64,000 nt of DNA from Scilla litardierei. Taxonomy: Eukaryota; Streptophyta; Magnoliopsida; Asparagales; Asparagaceae. Below, in pieces: positions 21,432 to 33,171 of the stretch. A program made the translations under genes and the position numbers. Position 1 is the first letter of the stretch, and every line of letters starts with the position of its first letter. The notes under the pieces were generated by a model that saw only the letters and a list, made by a program, of their open reading frames with translations, was not told the DNA's origin and made no database searches. The stretch is from positions 321,286,452 through 321,350,451 of the forward strand of contig CM061141.1 in NCBI GenBank assembly GCA_030789695.1. Reading direction: 5' to 3'.

Positions 21432-23424
21432 AAATCCCCCAAGCTTACCTCTTACTCGTCCTCGAGGAAGATAAGTAAAGAGACGAACTCGGGAGATTAA
21501 AAATAAGGGAAATGAAATAAAAGAATACGAAGTGGAAGGGGTCGCTAGATTCTTCTCTCAGATCTCAAGCCATAAGCTACACATCACGATAACTTGGAAA
21601 ATACAAATCACATGCTATAAGGATTTCATATCTTACATAAACATGGTACTTGCAAGCTTTTAAGAACAACAAAAGGGATTCCCTAAATTCATACAATCAA
21701 TTCATATCCACATCACGCATTTCATAGAATTTAATATACAAATGTTGGCGATGCACTTTTCAATCAAAAGTTATAAATGAAGCATATAAGATACACACCA
21801 AGCATGCAATAGAGAATAGAATAAATCATGGCATTCACATATTTTTATTGATTCATAAGAAATCTCCACAACTAAAGTAATTCGCCAAGTCCCAGTATTA
21901 TCAAACTTCCCCATTCGTGCACCTCTCCACTCTAATGTCGTACTCACTCATATGGTCAAATGAGTTCACCCCCCCAAGCTTAGCTTGAGGCATCGCATCT
22001 AAAGGAATATGATAGTGGAAAGTGGGATTTTTGCCTTGGTTTTCCCAAGTATTTTGTGGCTCCAATAATGAGATAGAGAAACATTTTTTTTCTTCTTTTT
22101 TTTCTTTTTGAACTTTTTTGTTTCTCACTTTTCTTTTTGGATTTTTGTAGGAGCTATTTGATTTGTATTTTTGGTTTTTGGCCCCTTTTTGGCTTTTTGG
22201 ACTTTTTGGAGCTAACTTTTTCTTTTGTGGGGATTTTTGGGAAATAGATACGATATAAGTAGCTTTAGGAGGTGAACTCAAGTGACATGTAGAGAATAAA
22301 AAGATATATGTGGAGAAAGAAATAATGTAACACTCAGTTCACTCTAAGATGTGCACGAACGGTTCAATAAGATAATACTTCAACTAAAACTAATATGTAA
22401 GCATGGATATTCTCAATCATTTCAATAAATAGTGAAGTCAAGCATTAAAGTTTACAACCATATCAGACATGCAACAGAAGGTGAATAAGACAATAAAACT
22501 GATGCTTCAGATATACTAATGATGCGTGAATCTTGGTGCATTTCCAACAAAAGCATACCAAACACTAATCCATACATTCAGCTTCGATTAATATCATGCA
22601 TTCATGTAGATGAATCATCAGAAGAAATATATTTGCAAGCACATGTGAATAGCAAGACTATGGAATACTCTAAGTAGCATGACAAGGAATAATAAGCATC
22701 GTGATGGGTGCTAAAGCAATAAGAGATATCATCATAAGGAATGCATCTAGCAAAAGAAGAGAAAGGAAAATAAAGAAATAAGAAAAAATAAAAGAGAGGA
22801 AAGAAAATAAAAACAAGCACACAACATGATGCATGAACACACATAAAAGGAAAATAAGATGGAAAAAATCAAAAAGATGATGCAAAAATTTGAAATTTTT
22901 TTGAAAAATTCTAAAAAAACCTAAAAATAAAGTAAAAGTGCAACTAGATGGCATGGAAATGCACTCCCCCAAGCTTAAACTTCACATTGTCCTCAATGTG
23001 ATCATAAAAGGAAAAATATGAGCAACAACGATAAATATGAGGGAGGTGAATGAAAAATGATGACATGAATGACATGAGATCCTAATGCAACTACATGCAC
23101 ATACAATGATGCGTGAGAGCGCCTTCCCCCAAGCTTATACCAAACAATCCTATTCAAGTGACTCAATCAAAAATGTCATGGCTTTGCAAAGCGTGATCAA
23201 GTCAAATGAATAAGAAAGTGAGTATTCACTTGAAAGAAAAGCTCGATGGTGGTGAGCAAAAGGATGTGGCGTATCAAAATATGGAGAGGGGAATTAATAT
23301 ATATAATGGGTTTGGGGTGTAAAAGATTTTTGTTGCCATCATATGAGGTGATATTTATTCAAGCAAATCTATACGGTCCTCTCGCTGTCGAGAGAATTCG
23401 GGTTTATTGAAAGCATAAAAATTT
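21432..23424 (-). other. Non-coding 3' interior of young element
   Basis: No plausible gene. The polypurine tract next to the LTR reads AGCTTGGGGGATTT on the minus strand. The same word TAAGCTTGGGGG recurs at about 21969, 22964 and 23124, so the region holds four tract-like copies. The rest is AT-rich with T-runs and poly-purine stretches. Confidence 0.7.
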
Positions 23425-25053
23425 CTACACTACTGGATTGATATCACCTATAGCAAAAGGCGGATCCAGTATCTTTGCTGGTGCAGGCAACTGCTCCAAC
23501 TTCTCTTTCCGTGGCTCCGCCAGGCGCGAATGTCCACGGACTCCAACGAACTCCAGCAATGCATCCTCCAGCATTCCCACAAGGACTCCACCTGTACCCT
23601 GCAGAGAATAGGATGCATCAGTTCGCTGCAAAAAATTCACCCTCATAATAAAAGTATCCCAAAGAGGATCGTCTATAGAAATGTATGGAATAAATAATGG
23701 TGGACGATACTTCCCTGGAAATAATCCAATATCCTCACGTGCCGTGATAGCTGTCTCCACGGTGTCTTCTCTATGCTGCTCAGGTAAATCTAGATCATAG
23801 GTGTGGACCTCATCGAGATGCTCCTCATCATCGTCAGACTCATCCCAGTGCACCTCTTGATCATATTCATATGCGTCCATGGGTGCTAACTCCTTGCTCT
23901 CCTCCTCATATACGTCCCATCGTACCTCTTGATCGTATGTACATGAGTCCTGCAAAAGGCACGATGAATCATAAAAAACATCATACACGGGAGGGAAATC
24001 AAAGATAAAGGGCGAGGGAGTAAAGAGATCTCCCTGAAGGGGAGCCATAAGCTCTGTGGGGTAGTCCTCTGCGTCAGTGGGAGGATGAGGTGGCTGCGGA
24101 AGATCTGATGGAGGAGGATAGTGCTCGGGATCCTCACGAATGGCTATGTCCTCGTCCCGATGCATGACCTCCTCGGTGATAAGCTCTGGCTCTGTGTGTA
24201 AGGCCTCCTCAAAAGCATGCTCTGGCTCGATAGTGTGCTCATTTGCCTTCTCATCAACTATCAATGTAGGCTCTCCCTGGGATGGTGATGCTGGCTGCTC
24301 ATGTGTGTCAGCTTGTGGGGATGTATCATGTGGAGGGGAATGCCCGCAAGAAATCCGAAAATATAGTCTATCCCCCTCAAGTCTGACATGGATGTCCTCC
24401 TCAATTGTTCCTGCAGCTGAAACACGGTTCATAACAAAATCTGCAAATCGTAGCTCAAATGCATCACCTGCCGTAATGCTCTCTGAACCGGTGAACCTCA
24501 CTGACTCCAAGAGACCCTCCAATAATCTCTGAAATGCGTGCTCCTCTGGCTGCGCATATGACTCAGTTTCTGCTTCCTTCACTGCCTCTTCGTCCATCCA
24601 CTCTTCATATGCAATAGATGTATCGTAGGAAGTGGGATCGACGACGGCACATTCTGGCTCTGGTAGTAAGTCTGGCGATGCTTCTTGCCCATAAAATGAA
24701 GAAGCAGAACTGATATCTTTGGAAATCCCTTCAGCCTTAAGCATGAGCATATTCATTTCAAGTTGCCTCTTCACCCGTTCCAATAGAAGGTTACCCTTTT
24801 CAAGCCCGGCTTGCACTTCAACCTGGTGTGCATGCATCTCATCAAAAAAGATCCTTTGTCTCTCATCAAGCTCGGGCCAGTGCACCTCCTCAAAAAGGTA
24901 TTCGCCCATCTGAGCACTCTGATCAAAATAGTATTCTCCCATCTGAGCACTCTGATCATAATAGTATTCTCCCATCTGAGCACTCTGATCATAATAGTAA
25001 TCTCCCGTCTGAGCATTCTGATCAAAATCTGTGGTCCACGTAGTATAATCCAT
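23425..25053 (-). CDS. Unknown acidic 542-aa protein of a non-autonomous LTR element
   Basis: An uninterrupted ORF from the ATG at 25053, about 190 bases after the primer site, to a stop at 23425. I do not recognise the family. Residues 8-50 are four 11-residue repeats of the YDQSAQMGEYY type. Residues 55-110 (ELDERQRIFFDEMHAH to LLLERVKRQLEMNML) look like a charged helix or coiled coil. The middle (200-450) is very rich in Glu, Asp and Pro. The last 90 residues (YRPPLFIPYIS, DPLWDTFIMRVNFL, GVLVGMLEDALLEFVGV) are more ordered and hydrophobic. No zinc knuckle, protease, RT or integrase motif, no clear membrane segment or signal peptide. Its position is where gag normally sits, so a gag-like or regulatory role is possible but not shown. 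An intact frame in a young copy suggests selection or very recent spread. Confidence 0.75.
   Translation of the reverse strand: MDYTTWTTDFDQNAQTGDYYYDQSAQMGEYYYDQSAQMGEYYFDQSAQMGEYLFEEVHWPELDERQRIFFDEMHAHQVEVQAGLEKGNLLLERVKRQLEMNMLMLKAEGISKDISSASSFYGQEASPDLLPEPECAVVDPTSYDTSIAYEEWMDEEAVKEAETESYAQPEEHAFQRLLEGLLESVRFTGSESITAGDAFELRFADFVMNRVSAAGTIEEDIHVRLEGDRLYFRISCGHSPPHDTSPQADTHEQPASPSQGEPTLIVDEKANEHTIEPEHAFEEALHTEPELITEEVMHRDEDIAIREDPEHYPPPSDLPQPPHPPTDAEDYPTELMAPLQGDLFTPSPFIFDFPPVYDVFYDSSCLLQDSCTYDQEVRWDVYEEESKELAPMDAYEYDQEVHWDESDDDEEHLDEVHTYDLDLPEQHREDTVETAITAREDIGLFPGKYRPPLFIPYISIDDPLWDTFIMRVNFLQRTDASYSLQGTGGVLVGMLEDALLEFVGVRGHSRLAEPRKEKLEQLPAPAKILDPPFAIGDINPVV
24901..25032. repeat. Four 33-bp tandem repeats in the unknown ORF
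   Basis: Units 24901-24933, 24934-24966, 24967-24999 and 25000-25032. Units 2 and 3 are identical. They encode the 11-residue repeats near the N-terminus and keep the frame. Confidence 0.95.
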
Positions 25054-25220
25054 AGCACCTGATCAACAAAGATAAATACCTGGAGAAAAGATATCAGTGG
25101 CACAAAAGAATATAGAAATGATAATAATGGTGGCAGGGGTGAAAATTTCCTTTTTATTTATTTATTTTTTTCGTAGTCTAATCAACCTAATTGTGACAAA
25201 TTGGCACCAACGGAAACACC

Positions 25221-25241
25221 TCCCCGACAACGGCGCCAAAA
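25221..25241 (-). other. Primer-binding site of young element
   Basis: The minus strand has TTTGGCGCCGTTGTCGGGGA a few bases inside the 5' LTR. The TGGCGCCGTTG core is common in Athila/Tat-type plant Ty3 elements. Confidence 0.85.
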
Positions 25242-25244
25242 ACT

Positions 25245-27328
25245 TGATCGCTCCGGGATGTGACCCAAAGAACGGTTGTAGTTTTACCGCAAGTGCACGG
25301 TGTAGCAGCGAGCGGGTTATCGAACACGAGGAGGTGGTGTTGGTTCCAATCTATCCTAGGTTGGTTTGACTACAAATGTTTTATTGGTGGAGATGGCTAT
25401 GGTATGATATAATGGAAATGGTGGTGGATGTCGGTGTCGATGATAAAGAAATCGGTCAAATATCGATTCAAATACAATATAATAAAAGAGGGAATTTGCC
25501 TTGCGGCGATCCTGTCACAATCGTCGGGCAAAGTATGTGGATGTAAAATCAAATAAAGACGTCTAGGGCTAGGGAATCCCCACTACGGACCGTCATGCAT
25601 CATTATGAATAGTGAATCTCAATATTACTAGACTTACGTTGAGGTGAACTAGTCGCAACTTAATGTAGAACCAAGCTCACGCTCTCGCGCTATTGCCGGT
25701 CTATAGCAAACCTAGGTTATGGCCCAATCTCTTGCAAACCCTAACCTAAGCCACTAGCATGAGGATCGACATCATCGTTCAATCGCCCCTCGAGCCCACT
25801 CTCGTGCAAACTCGAGTTACGATCTAGGTTGTGATAGTTCGTATTCGTCCAATCTCTTGCAAACGAATATGTGTATAGATTTACAATTAAAAATCCTAGC
25901 TTTGGTCCAATCTCTTGCAAACCAAATCTAGAGAAACCCAATTGTAAACCTAAATCGAATATCTAGGCCTTCCCATCGATTAGAATCCAATCTCTTGCAA
26001 ATCCCAAATCGATGGAAATCCCTAGCTATCCGTAATAAATCAATCACAACCTAACCTCCTAGCAATTCTAGTAATTTAGAGTTCATTCTTCACAAATATG
26101 AAATTAGATCCATAGGGTTCATCCCCGAACCCTAGAACATCAAATCTACTCAAGCATAGCAATAAGGATATAAGAATCAATAAAAACCATTGCTTGCATA
26201 TAAAAAGATAGAAAATCAAAGATTCAAATAATAAAAATAGAAATACTTAGCTTAGATGAAGAATTCCAATCCAAATACAAGCTTTTTGATCCAAGAGGGG
26301 GCCTAGGGCATGGCCTAACCTCTAAAATAATCCTCCTAAAACATCTTTTGGGAACCCCCTCTAATGGTGGCTACAAACCCCTTAAATACTCCCCCAAAAA
26401 CCCTAGCAAGAAACCCTAGAAAACCCCTCAAATTCGTGCCCAAAAACAGCCCAAACCGCAACTTAAAATCTGGGCCCGGGCCGCACTCGGCCGAGTGGAA
26501 CATGTGACTCGGCCGAGTGGAAATTCCTGCACTGCAGCGTCAACTTGCAGAAATTCCCCAGATTTCATCCGACCTCCGATTTACGCGTTCTTGGCGGCGT
26601 TGGAATCGTCATGAAGTCTACTATCCATAAAAAATATGAGAAAAATAATTTGATGGCTGGAATGATAGCAGATTTGAAAAGAGTAGGAGGATGTCTGAAA
26701 ATCTGGGCGCCGTGTGTCCTCGGCATCACTCGGTCGAGTGGCAAATGTCACTCGGCCGAGGGGCATTTGGTACTCGGGCGGACGGCTTTCATCACTCGGC
26801 CGAGTCGGGCTTCTGGGGCAGACTGACGGATTACAGTAAGTTGGACATTTTGGCTTGCCGTCGTCTGGGTGCCACTCGGACGGACGGAGTATCCTCACTC
26901 GGCCGAGTCGGCGTGCGATGCTCGGCCGAGTGCACGCCGATACATCTCTGTTGCGTGTCCGATCTGGCCGGCCGAGCGGGGTCTCAATGCTCGGCCGAGT
27001 GACTCCTTCACTCGGCCGAGTGGCATGCTGAAAATGCCCAATCTTCACCATTTCGCTCCCCCGTCGCTCCTACGACGTTCTTTCTTCTTCCACTCCTCTT
27101 CCATTGCAGAATAACCCTCAAAAGGGCCATGGTTGACACTCCGGAGTGGGTGCAAATCCTCTCGATCTCACAATCGATCCAAATCGCTCCATATTTCCTG
27201 AAATACGACAAAAACAAGAAATAGTGAAAAGTATCGCAATATTGTCGAATAATCGTGAAAAGCGTGATATGGGCGATCAAAACGGTATGCAAATATGCAG
27301 AAAAAAGGTGTAAAATATGGAGTGATCA
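25245..27328 (-). repeat. 5' LTR of young element (2084 bp)
   Basis: Same length and ends as 19348-21431. Visible differences include one base each near 25605, 26235, 26307 and 26918. Confidence 0.95.
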
Positions 27329-27802
27329 TTGGATCATGTGGATGGTAAACAACACTAGAAGGATGGTTGAATATTGGTGTATGAACAAAATTTTTTTCGC
27401 AAATCATCACAAAGAATAACTTCCCTTCCAATGTTGCCTAAGGAACCAAGTAGAGTGATTTATGCTTGGTCCTTAATCAACACGGTGAGATGATATACCA
27501 ACAATGAAGATCAAAAGAGTAACAAAAATGCATCTCATAGCGGAATGAAAAATAAACTTGTGATAACAAAGTTAATGAGCAAGAATAAATTAACAAGTGA
27601 TTGCAAACGACATATACTTAAACAATAAACACGTTAGCATAAAGTAACTGACAAGAGACAAGCACATAAAATTCAAACAGAGACAAGAGAATTTATCATG
27701 GTCCCCCACCTGGGTAAATCCAGTCCTCGACCGTCACAGATAGAAATTAAATCCATTATTGCCTTAGCAATACAATTACATAGCTTCACTTGCTAGGATT
27801 GC

Positions 27803-28132
27803 TGTTAGACCCACGGCCTGAGGGGGGTTCCCGAGCCGGTGCCTAAGCCACACGCGCAAGAGGGGGAGGCCGACTTAAGGGGCCTTTTGGTCTTTTTCTT
27901 ATTTTCAGTGTTAGGAGCGGATTTTTCTTATTTAAACTAGGGCTAGTCGTCTTTTATGGGCATGCTTGATGATTGATAATTCTCTTGAGCATCCTTAGGT
28001 AGATCTAGATTAAAGAGTGCGGACGTCCTCTCATCGGCGTCTTGGAAGGAGGATATACCTTTCTTGTATCCAATTATCTTCATTTATTCCAATTAATATC
28101 ATTCTAATTTCAGATTTGCGTGGATCCTATCA
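27803..28132 (+). repeat. 5' LTR of gag-only element
   Basis: 330 bp, TGTTAGACCCACGG to GATCCTATCA, with TATTTAAACTAGGG as a possible promoter box. Confidence 0.93.
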
Positions 28133-28135
28133 ATT

Positions 28136-28147
28136 TGGTATCAGAGC
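28136..28147 (+). other. Primer-binding site (initiator tRNA-Met type)
   Basis: TGGTATCAGAGC lies three bases after the LTR end and matches the standard plant initiator tRNA-Met primer site. Confidence 0.93.
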
Positions 28148-28159
28148 ATGTGACGATCC

Positions 28160-30113
28160 ATGGCGGCGCCGACGACAAGATCGAAGAACCGAATCGACAC
28201 TTTGGAGGAAAGATTCACGGGAGAAATTGATGGTGTTAAAAAATCACATGAAGAGGCGATGAAGGCGATGAAGGCGTTGGCGGATTCCATCAACCTATTG
28301 GCGGCTAATCAATCCACGCAAGGAAAACAATTGACGAAGCTTCTCTCTCAAGGGTCGGCGAGCAACCACGGCGAAGGAAACCCTAAAGCGACGTCAAAGG
28401 CGACACCTTTGGAGAAGGGAAAGAAGAAAGATGAGATTTTTGACCCGGATCGTCCCTTTGAGGAAGAGGAAATTGAAGAAAATGAAGGCAGGGAGCCGGA
28501 AGGGGTCGATTATCGCGAGGAGGTGCAGCGAAGGGCGGTGGAATTCCAGAGGGGGGCGGCGGCCCTAGCCGCCCATTTCAGACGTCGAACCCTAGCGCGG
28601 AGGGGCAGCCGAACCCCCAATCAAACTTGGGGGACATCTGCCACGGCAATGGGGCGGGGGGACTGCCCTCGCCTCCAGAGAGGCTCGGCAGGGCTGGCCG
28701 AGCCCTGCCGGCCATCGACAGGGTCTGCCGACCCTGCTGGAGCACCGACAGGGCCTGCCGACCCTGCCGGAGCACCGACAGGGCCTGCCGACCCTGCCGG
28801 AGCACCGACAGGGCCCGCCGACCCTACCGGAAGGTCGACGGGGCCCTCCGACCCTGCCGGAAGGTCGGTAGGGCCCGCCGACCCTGCCGGACCCCGGCAG
28901 GGCCTGCCAACCCTCCGGCAGCCCCGGAGGGTTCCGCCGGAGGGCGGCTATGCCCAGAAGACCCCCTGGCAGCCGTCAGGGGGGAGACACACGCGGACAG
29001 GGCCCTGAGGGAGATTTCGGGCCTTTGGGGCAGCGGCCAGCGGTGGAGGACCAGTATTACGACGACGGAAGGGGTAGAGACTATTATTACGACGGTGGAG
29101 TAGGCTACGAGGCTGATTTTGGCGATGATGCAGGTTGGGATGACTTCGATGGCAGGCGTGGAGGTCACCGAGGGGACTATGGGAACCGCAGAGGAGTACC
29201 ACCTAGACAGTACGAGACCCAGGATGAGAGGCGACAACACTATCGCTTGCAGCACTGTACTGAGGGGAGGCCCGATCAGGGGCACTTTGGGGGAGAGTGT
29301 AGGGTGAGGAAGTTGGAGATGCCTCTGTTCAGGGGAGAGGATCAACATGCCTGGCTGTTCACTGCGGAGAGGTACTTTGCGGCACATCGCATGACGGATG
29401 CTTAGAAATTGGAGGCAGTCGCTATCTGCATGGAGGGGAGGACCTTGGGGTGGTACCAGTGGAAGGAGAGCAGGCAACAGATTCGATGCTGGGAGGAGTT
29501 GAAGGACCTCATTCTGGAGAAGTTCAAGGATTTCCGCCTGGAAAACCTCCACGAGCAGCTTTACGCCCTCAGGCAGGAGGGACCGGTGAGGGAATACATC
29601 GAGAGGTTCGAGATTTTGGCGGGACGAGTACACGGCGTCTCCGACGAGTCACTGGAGGGCACCTTCTTGAAGGGGATGAGGCCCAGTCTTCAAGCCGCCT
29701 TGCCACCCTACAAGCCTCGGGGGCTTTCAGAGGTCATCGAGATGGCGCAGATAGTAGAGGACTCCCGGACTGAGGATAGGAGAGGCGAGAGCAGCTACAG
29801 TGGGTAGATACAGCGGTGCAACTCGTCTGGAGTAGGCGGAGTGGGGGTCACTACTGAGGCAGATCAGATGGGGTTTGAGAAGACGTGGGAGCAGAACAAC
29901 CCACCACCGGCTGGGGGCCAATTCCAAAGGATGTCCAATGCAGAGATGAGGGAGAAGAGGCAAAAAGAGCTCTGTTTCAGATGCGACGAGCGCTTCACTT
30001 TCGGACCCCACTGTGCGCATCGCAAGCTGCAAGTGTTGATCGCAGATGCAGACGATGATGATGATGTGGAGGACGAAGGGATCGGAGGTGATGACGACTC
30101 CCCCTCGGAGTAG
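28160..30113 (+). pseudogene. Ty3-type gag of gag-only element
   Basis: Begins MAAPTTRSKNRIDTLEERF at 28160 with a charged, probably coiled-coil N-terminus (to about residue 70) and an acidic stretch. A 30-bp minisatellite follows (28711-28890). The frame then changes near 28940. The core reads LEMPLFRGEDQHAWLF, AERYFAAHRMTDA, a TAG at 29403, then EAVAICMEGRTLGWYQW, WEELKDLILEKF, YALRQEGPVREYIERFE and GTFLKGMRPSL. That is a typical Ty3 retrotransposon gag. A second stop at 29805 precedes a zinc-knuckle region (KELCFRCDERFTFGPHC) and an acidic tail ending at 30113. At least one frameshift and two nonsense codons, so this copy is dead. Confidence 0.88.
28711..28890. repeat. 30-bp minisatellite in gag
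   Basis: About six units of 'agcaccgacagggcctgccgaccctgccgg' type, later units diverging. In the gag frame they give the 10-residue unit ADPAGAPTGP. Confidence 0.93.
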
Positions 30114-30173
30114 CACCACCAGTGATGTCAAGCACCACCTTGAGGACAAGGTGGATTTTCAGGGGCGGAGTAG

Positions 30174-30501
30174 TGTTAGACCCACGGCCTGAGGGGGGTC
30201 CCGAGCCGGTGCCCAAGCCACGCGCGCAAGAGGGGGAGGCCGACTTAAGGGGCCTTTTGGTCTTTTTCTTATTTTCAGTGTTAGGAGAGGATTTTTCTTA
30301 TTTAAACTAGGGCTAGCCGTCTTTTATGGGCATGCTTGATGATTGATAATTCTCTTGAGCATACTTAGGTAGATCTAGATTAAAGAGTGCGGAGTCCTCT
30401 CATCGGCGTCTTGGAAGGAGGATACACCTTTCTTGTATCCAATTATCTTCATTTATTCCAATTAATATCATTCTAATTTCAGGTTTGCGTGGATCCTATC
30501 A
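30174..30501 (+). repeat. 3' LTR of gag-only element
   Basis: 328 bp counterpart of 27803-28132, preceded by the purine tract CAGGGGCGGAGTAG. Confidence 0.93.
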
Positions 30502-31120
30502 ATTTGACCTAGCTTCACCACTAGGATTTCCAACCACATAGTCTCAACTGGGATTTACAACAATATTACCTAGCATTAGCTAGGATTTCCAATACCTGTA
30601 TCTCCAAGGGACTCAAAGTAAGATCAGATCCAATACACCGCAATGAATTAGTGGAGATTGGTTTTTACACCCAATAATTCTATAGACAAGAAGAATGTGC
30701 AATTGTGCTCTATGTGGCTAAAGAATAATAAATCTTCTTTGATCACACAAAGAATATTAGTTGATTCAATGTGATCAAGAAACTTGTTTGCTTTAAAATC
30801 CTTTTAAGAATATTCAAAAATGAAGTAAGAATGATTTGAAAAACAACTTGTAATAGCCAAATAAAATGATCTTAAAACAAGATAGAAAAATAAGCACAAG
30901 AATAAGATTCGAATTTAAAAACTATTGGCTATGAAGAACTTGAGAGCAATGAAAATTAGAGAGCTTGAATGATTGAGAGAATTACGAATTTTGCTCAAGC
31001 ATAATTGGTATTGAAAATGGTCTCAATGGCTCTCTATTTTTAGGGCTAAAATGAATTCAAAAAATTTCAAAAACGTTTGACTTTTGCCCCAAAACGGCTA
31101 CAAAACAGATTCAATGAATC

Positions 31121-33149
31121 TGTCATGCCCTAGTTTGCACTATACATGTATTCTACTGAAACACGTGGTATTTCTACCTGCGATGCATACGTGGGCAAGA
31201 AATAAGTGTATAAATCGATGTATGTGATGTACTGCAAGGGGAATTAGGCCGTAATGCGTGACTAGGGGAAGAGAATGCGAGGGTGAAAGCATGAGAAGTT
31301 CAAATGACGTCATGTGTGCAAAAAGACAGGAGTGTGTTAGACGCGCGTGTGTGAAGCAGGTATGCTCGTGTGGATGTGCATGGATGTGTGTGGGAAGATC
31401 CATGCAAGTGTGAAAAGGGTTAGGGGTCAATGGCAACTCCCGTAAATTTTTAGAAAGGCCAAGGGCAAAATGGTCTTTTTGACTAAATTTGCTGTGCGTA
31501 CATACTTAAGTGGTCGGTGTATAAAGTAATGACAAACTTGTAAATGCTTGGAACATGTGAGGGTATGTTGGTCATTTCCACATGGAATATTCCCTTGGAA
31601 TATTCCTTTCTTGGAGGATAAGAAAAGAATAAGAAAAGGAAGGAAAAAGAGAGAAAAACCTAGAATCTTCTCTCTTTCTCTCATTCTTTCTTTCCCTTTC
31701 TCATTTCCCCTCTCTCTCCCTCACCATGGCCAGCCTCCCCATCATCATGGCCGAAATTATCGTGTTGCTTTGTTACGAATGATGCCCGCCAGGTGTTCGA
31801 TGAAATGCCTGAATGAAGGCAAATGCTTGAAATGTGAGAAATGCTTAATCGTGTAGATATGAATTGAAATTTGACATGAACTTGTAATGTTGGGAGCATG
31901 TCATGCATGGTACTATATGTGATGTGATGATGGGTTGGTATAAATACAATGGAGGGCATGACACTTCGGTGTATGACCCATGTGATATGAATATGAAGTG
32001 TGATGCCATGCAACATGACTTCTTCATTACTAAAATGATGAAATGAAACTCTTGAATGTCCCAATCCTCTCTAATGAGGGTGAGTTAGTAAATCCCGGGT
32101 TTTAGGTGGGATTTGAGTAAATTGTGGATATAAGGCCTGGACTGAGAAGTTGGGGGAAATGATTATGTGATATGTGATATTTACACCCACTCGCCTTGCC
32201 GGGAGTGGAGGGGATATACGGAGGTTGTGTTATTATGTGGAGCGCCTCACTCCTGCCAGGGACGGGGGAGCTGAGAGGCCCGGCGTACAGTGCCCGTGTC
32301 CACTGCGTCGTGTGCTATATTCACCTCAAATTTGGGGTGAATTCCAGGTCCTGGTATCACATAATTTACCCAAGTTCCAATTAACTCAATTAAGAAATAA
32401 TAAGATAAGATTTGTGTGTTATTTCTACTGCTGGCAGTACTTCCCCTCCCCTTTGCCCGTAATTTATGGCTTGGTGTCATGCGTCAGGCACTTGTACTTA
32501 TCGTACTTGATATTGGTTGTATGAGCCCTCATGTTATTATTATTGTGACTATTATTATTATTATTATTCGTGCTAACCCCTTTCTTGCAGTAGCTCGTCA
32601 CTGGACCGCAGGTATGATTCCCTTATCTAACTATTTAATTTTCATCATATCACTCAGTTACATATTCTATTCCGCTTAGCTTGCCTTGTGAATTACTAAT
32701 CTTAAAATGGAGTTCCAAACCCAAGTTGGTTCCTACTGGGGCACACATTGATGTGCTCCTCCTCATTTTTCAGGTAGCAGTGTTAGCTTGGTTGGAGGTG
32801 ACTTGGAGCTGGGTTCAGAAGTAGCACTTGGTGTGAGCTGTCTTGTGGTGTGATATAGTTGTCTTGGGAGGTGAAAGATGACGGTGTATATGTAGTGGCG
32901 TACCTGGGTTATGTAATAAATAGAAGTTATATATATATTATGTTGTTGTTGACCTATGTATTCATGAGTCCGTTTGATGTTATTGTGAAGTTTTATTTGT
33001 ACTATCCCAGCATGTGCGCAATGGCCTGCCTTTGCTTATTCAGTTCCTCTTCTCTCTCTCTCTCTCTCTCTTTCTTTTCACCCTCACTCTTCAGGATACT
33101 TGGAAAAAGAAAATTTGATGCTGGGTATTCTGGGGAACGGGGCGTGACA
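31121..33149 (+). repeat. 5' LTR of coding-free element (2029 bp)
   Basis: TGTCATGCCCTAG to GGGGCGTGACA. Paired with 36449-38526. No gene inside; repeated ORFs at the same places in both LTRs are chance. Confidence 0.95.
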
Positions 33150-33154
33150 GTTTT

Positions 33155-33171
33155 TGGTGGCCCCATGCAGG
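33155..33171 (+). other. Primer-binding site of coding-free element
   Basis: TGGTGGCCCCATGCAGG starts six bases after the LTR. It differs from the site at 13456-13471 by one extra C. Confidence 0.7.

Larger units (their letters stand above)
19348..27328 (-). mobile_element. Young LTR element with one unknown ORF and no pol
   Basis: LTRs 19348-21431 and 25245-27328 are both 2084 bp and I count only about four differences, so this is one of the most recent insertions. Ends are TGATCGCTCC and GAGTGATCA. The duplication TTGGA is perfect (19343-19347 and 27329-27333). The minus-strand primer site TTTGGCGCCGTTGTCGGGGA is the type used by Athila/Tat-like Ty3 elements. The 3.8-kb interior has one intact 542-codon ORF (23425-25053) and about 2 kb of non-coding sequence. 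No gag, protease, RT or integrase is seen, so it must be mobilised in trans. Confidence 0.93.
27803..30501 (+). mobile_element. Gag-only LTR element (TR-GAG type)
   Basis: LTRs 27803-28132 and 30174-30501 (about 330 bp, roughly 3 percent different) start TGTTAGACCC and end GATCCTATCA. The tRNA-Met primer site TGGTATCAGAGC is at 28136-28147. The interior holds only a gag gene (28160-30113) and a purine tract before the 3' LTR (CAGGGGCGGAGTAG). The flanks ATTGC and ATTTG are an imperfect duplication. The structure fits terminal-repeat elements that keep gag but no pol. Confidence 0.9.

Noticed and set aside
22081..22250. Lys-rich minus frame with T-runs
   Set aside because: Low-complexity sequence in the non-coding interior of the young element.
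31427..32064. Frames that occur twice (also at 36755-37392)
   Set aside because: They are inside paired LTRs, so the repeat is explained by the LTR. Residues look random.
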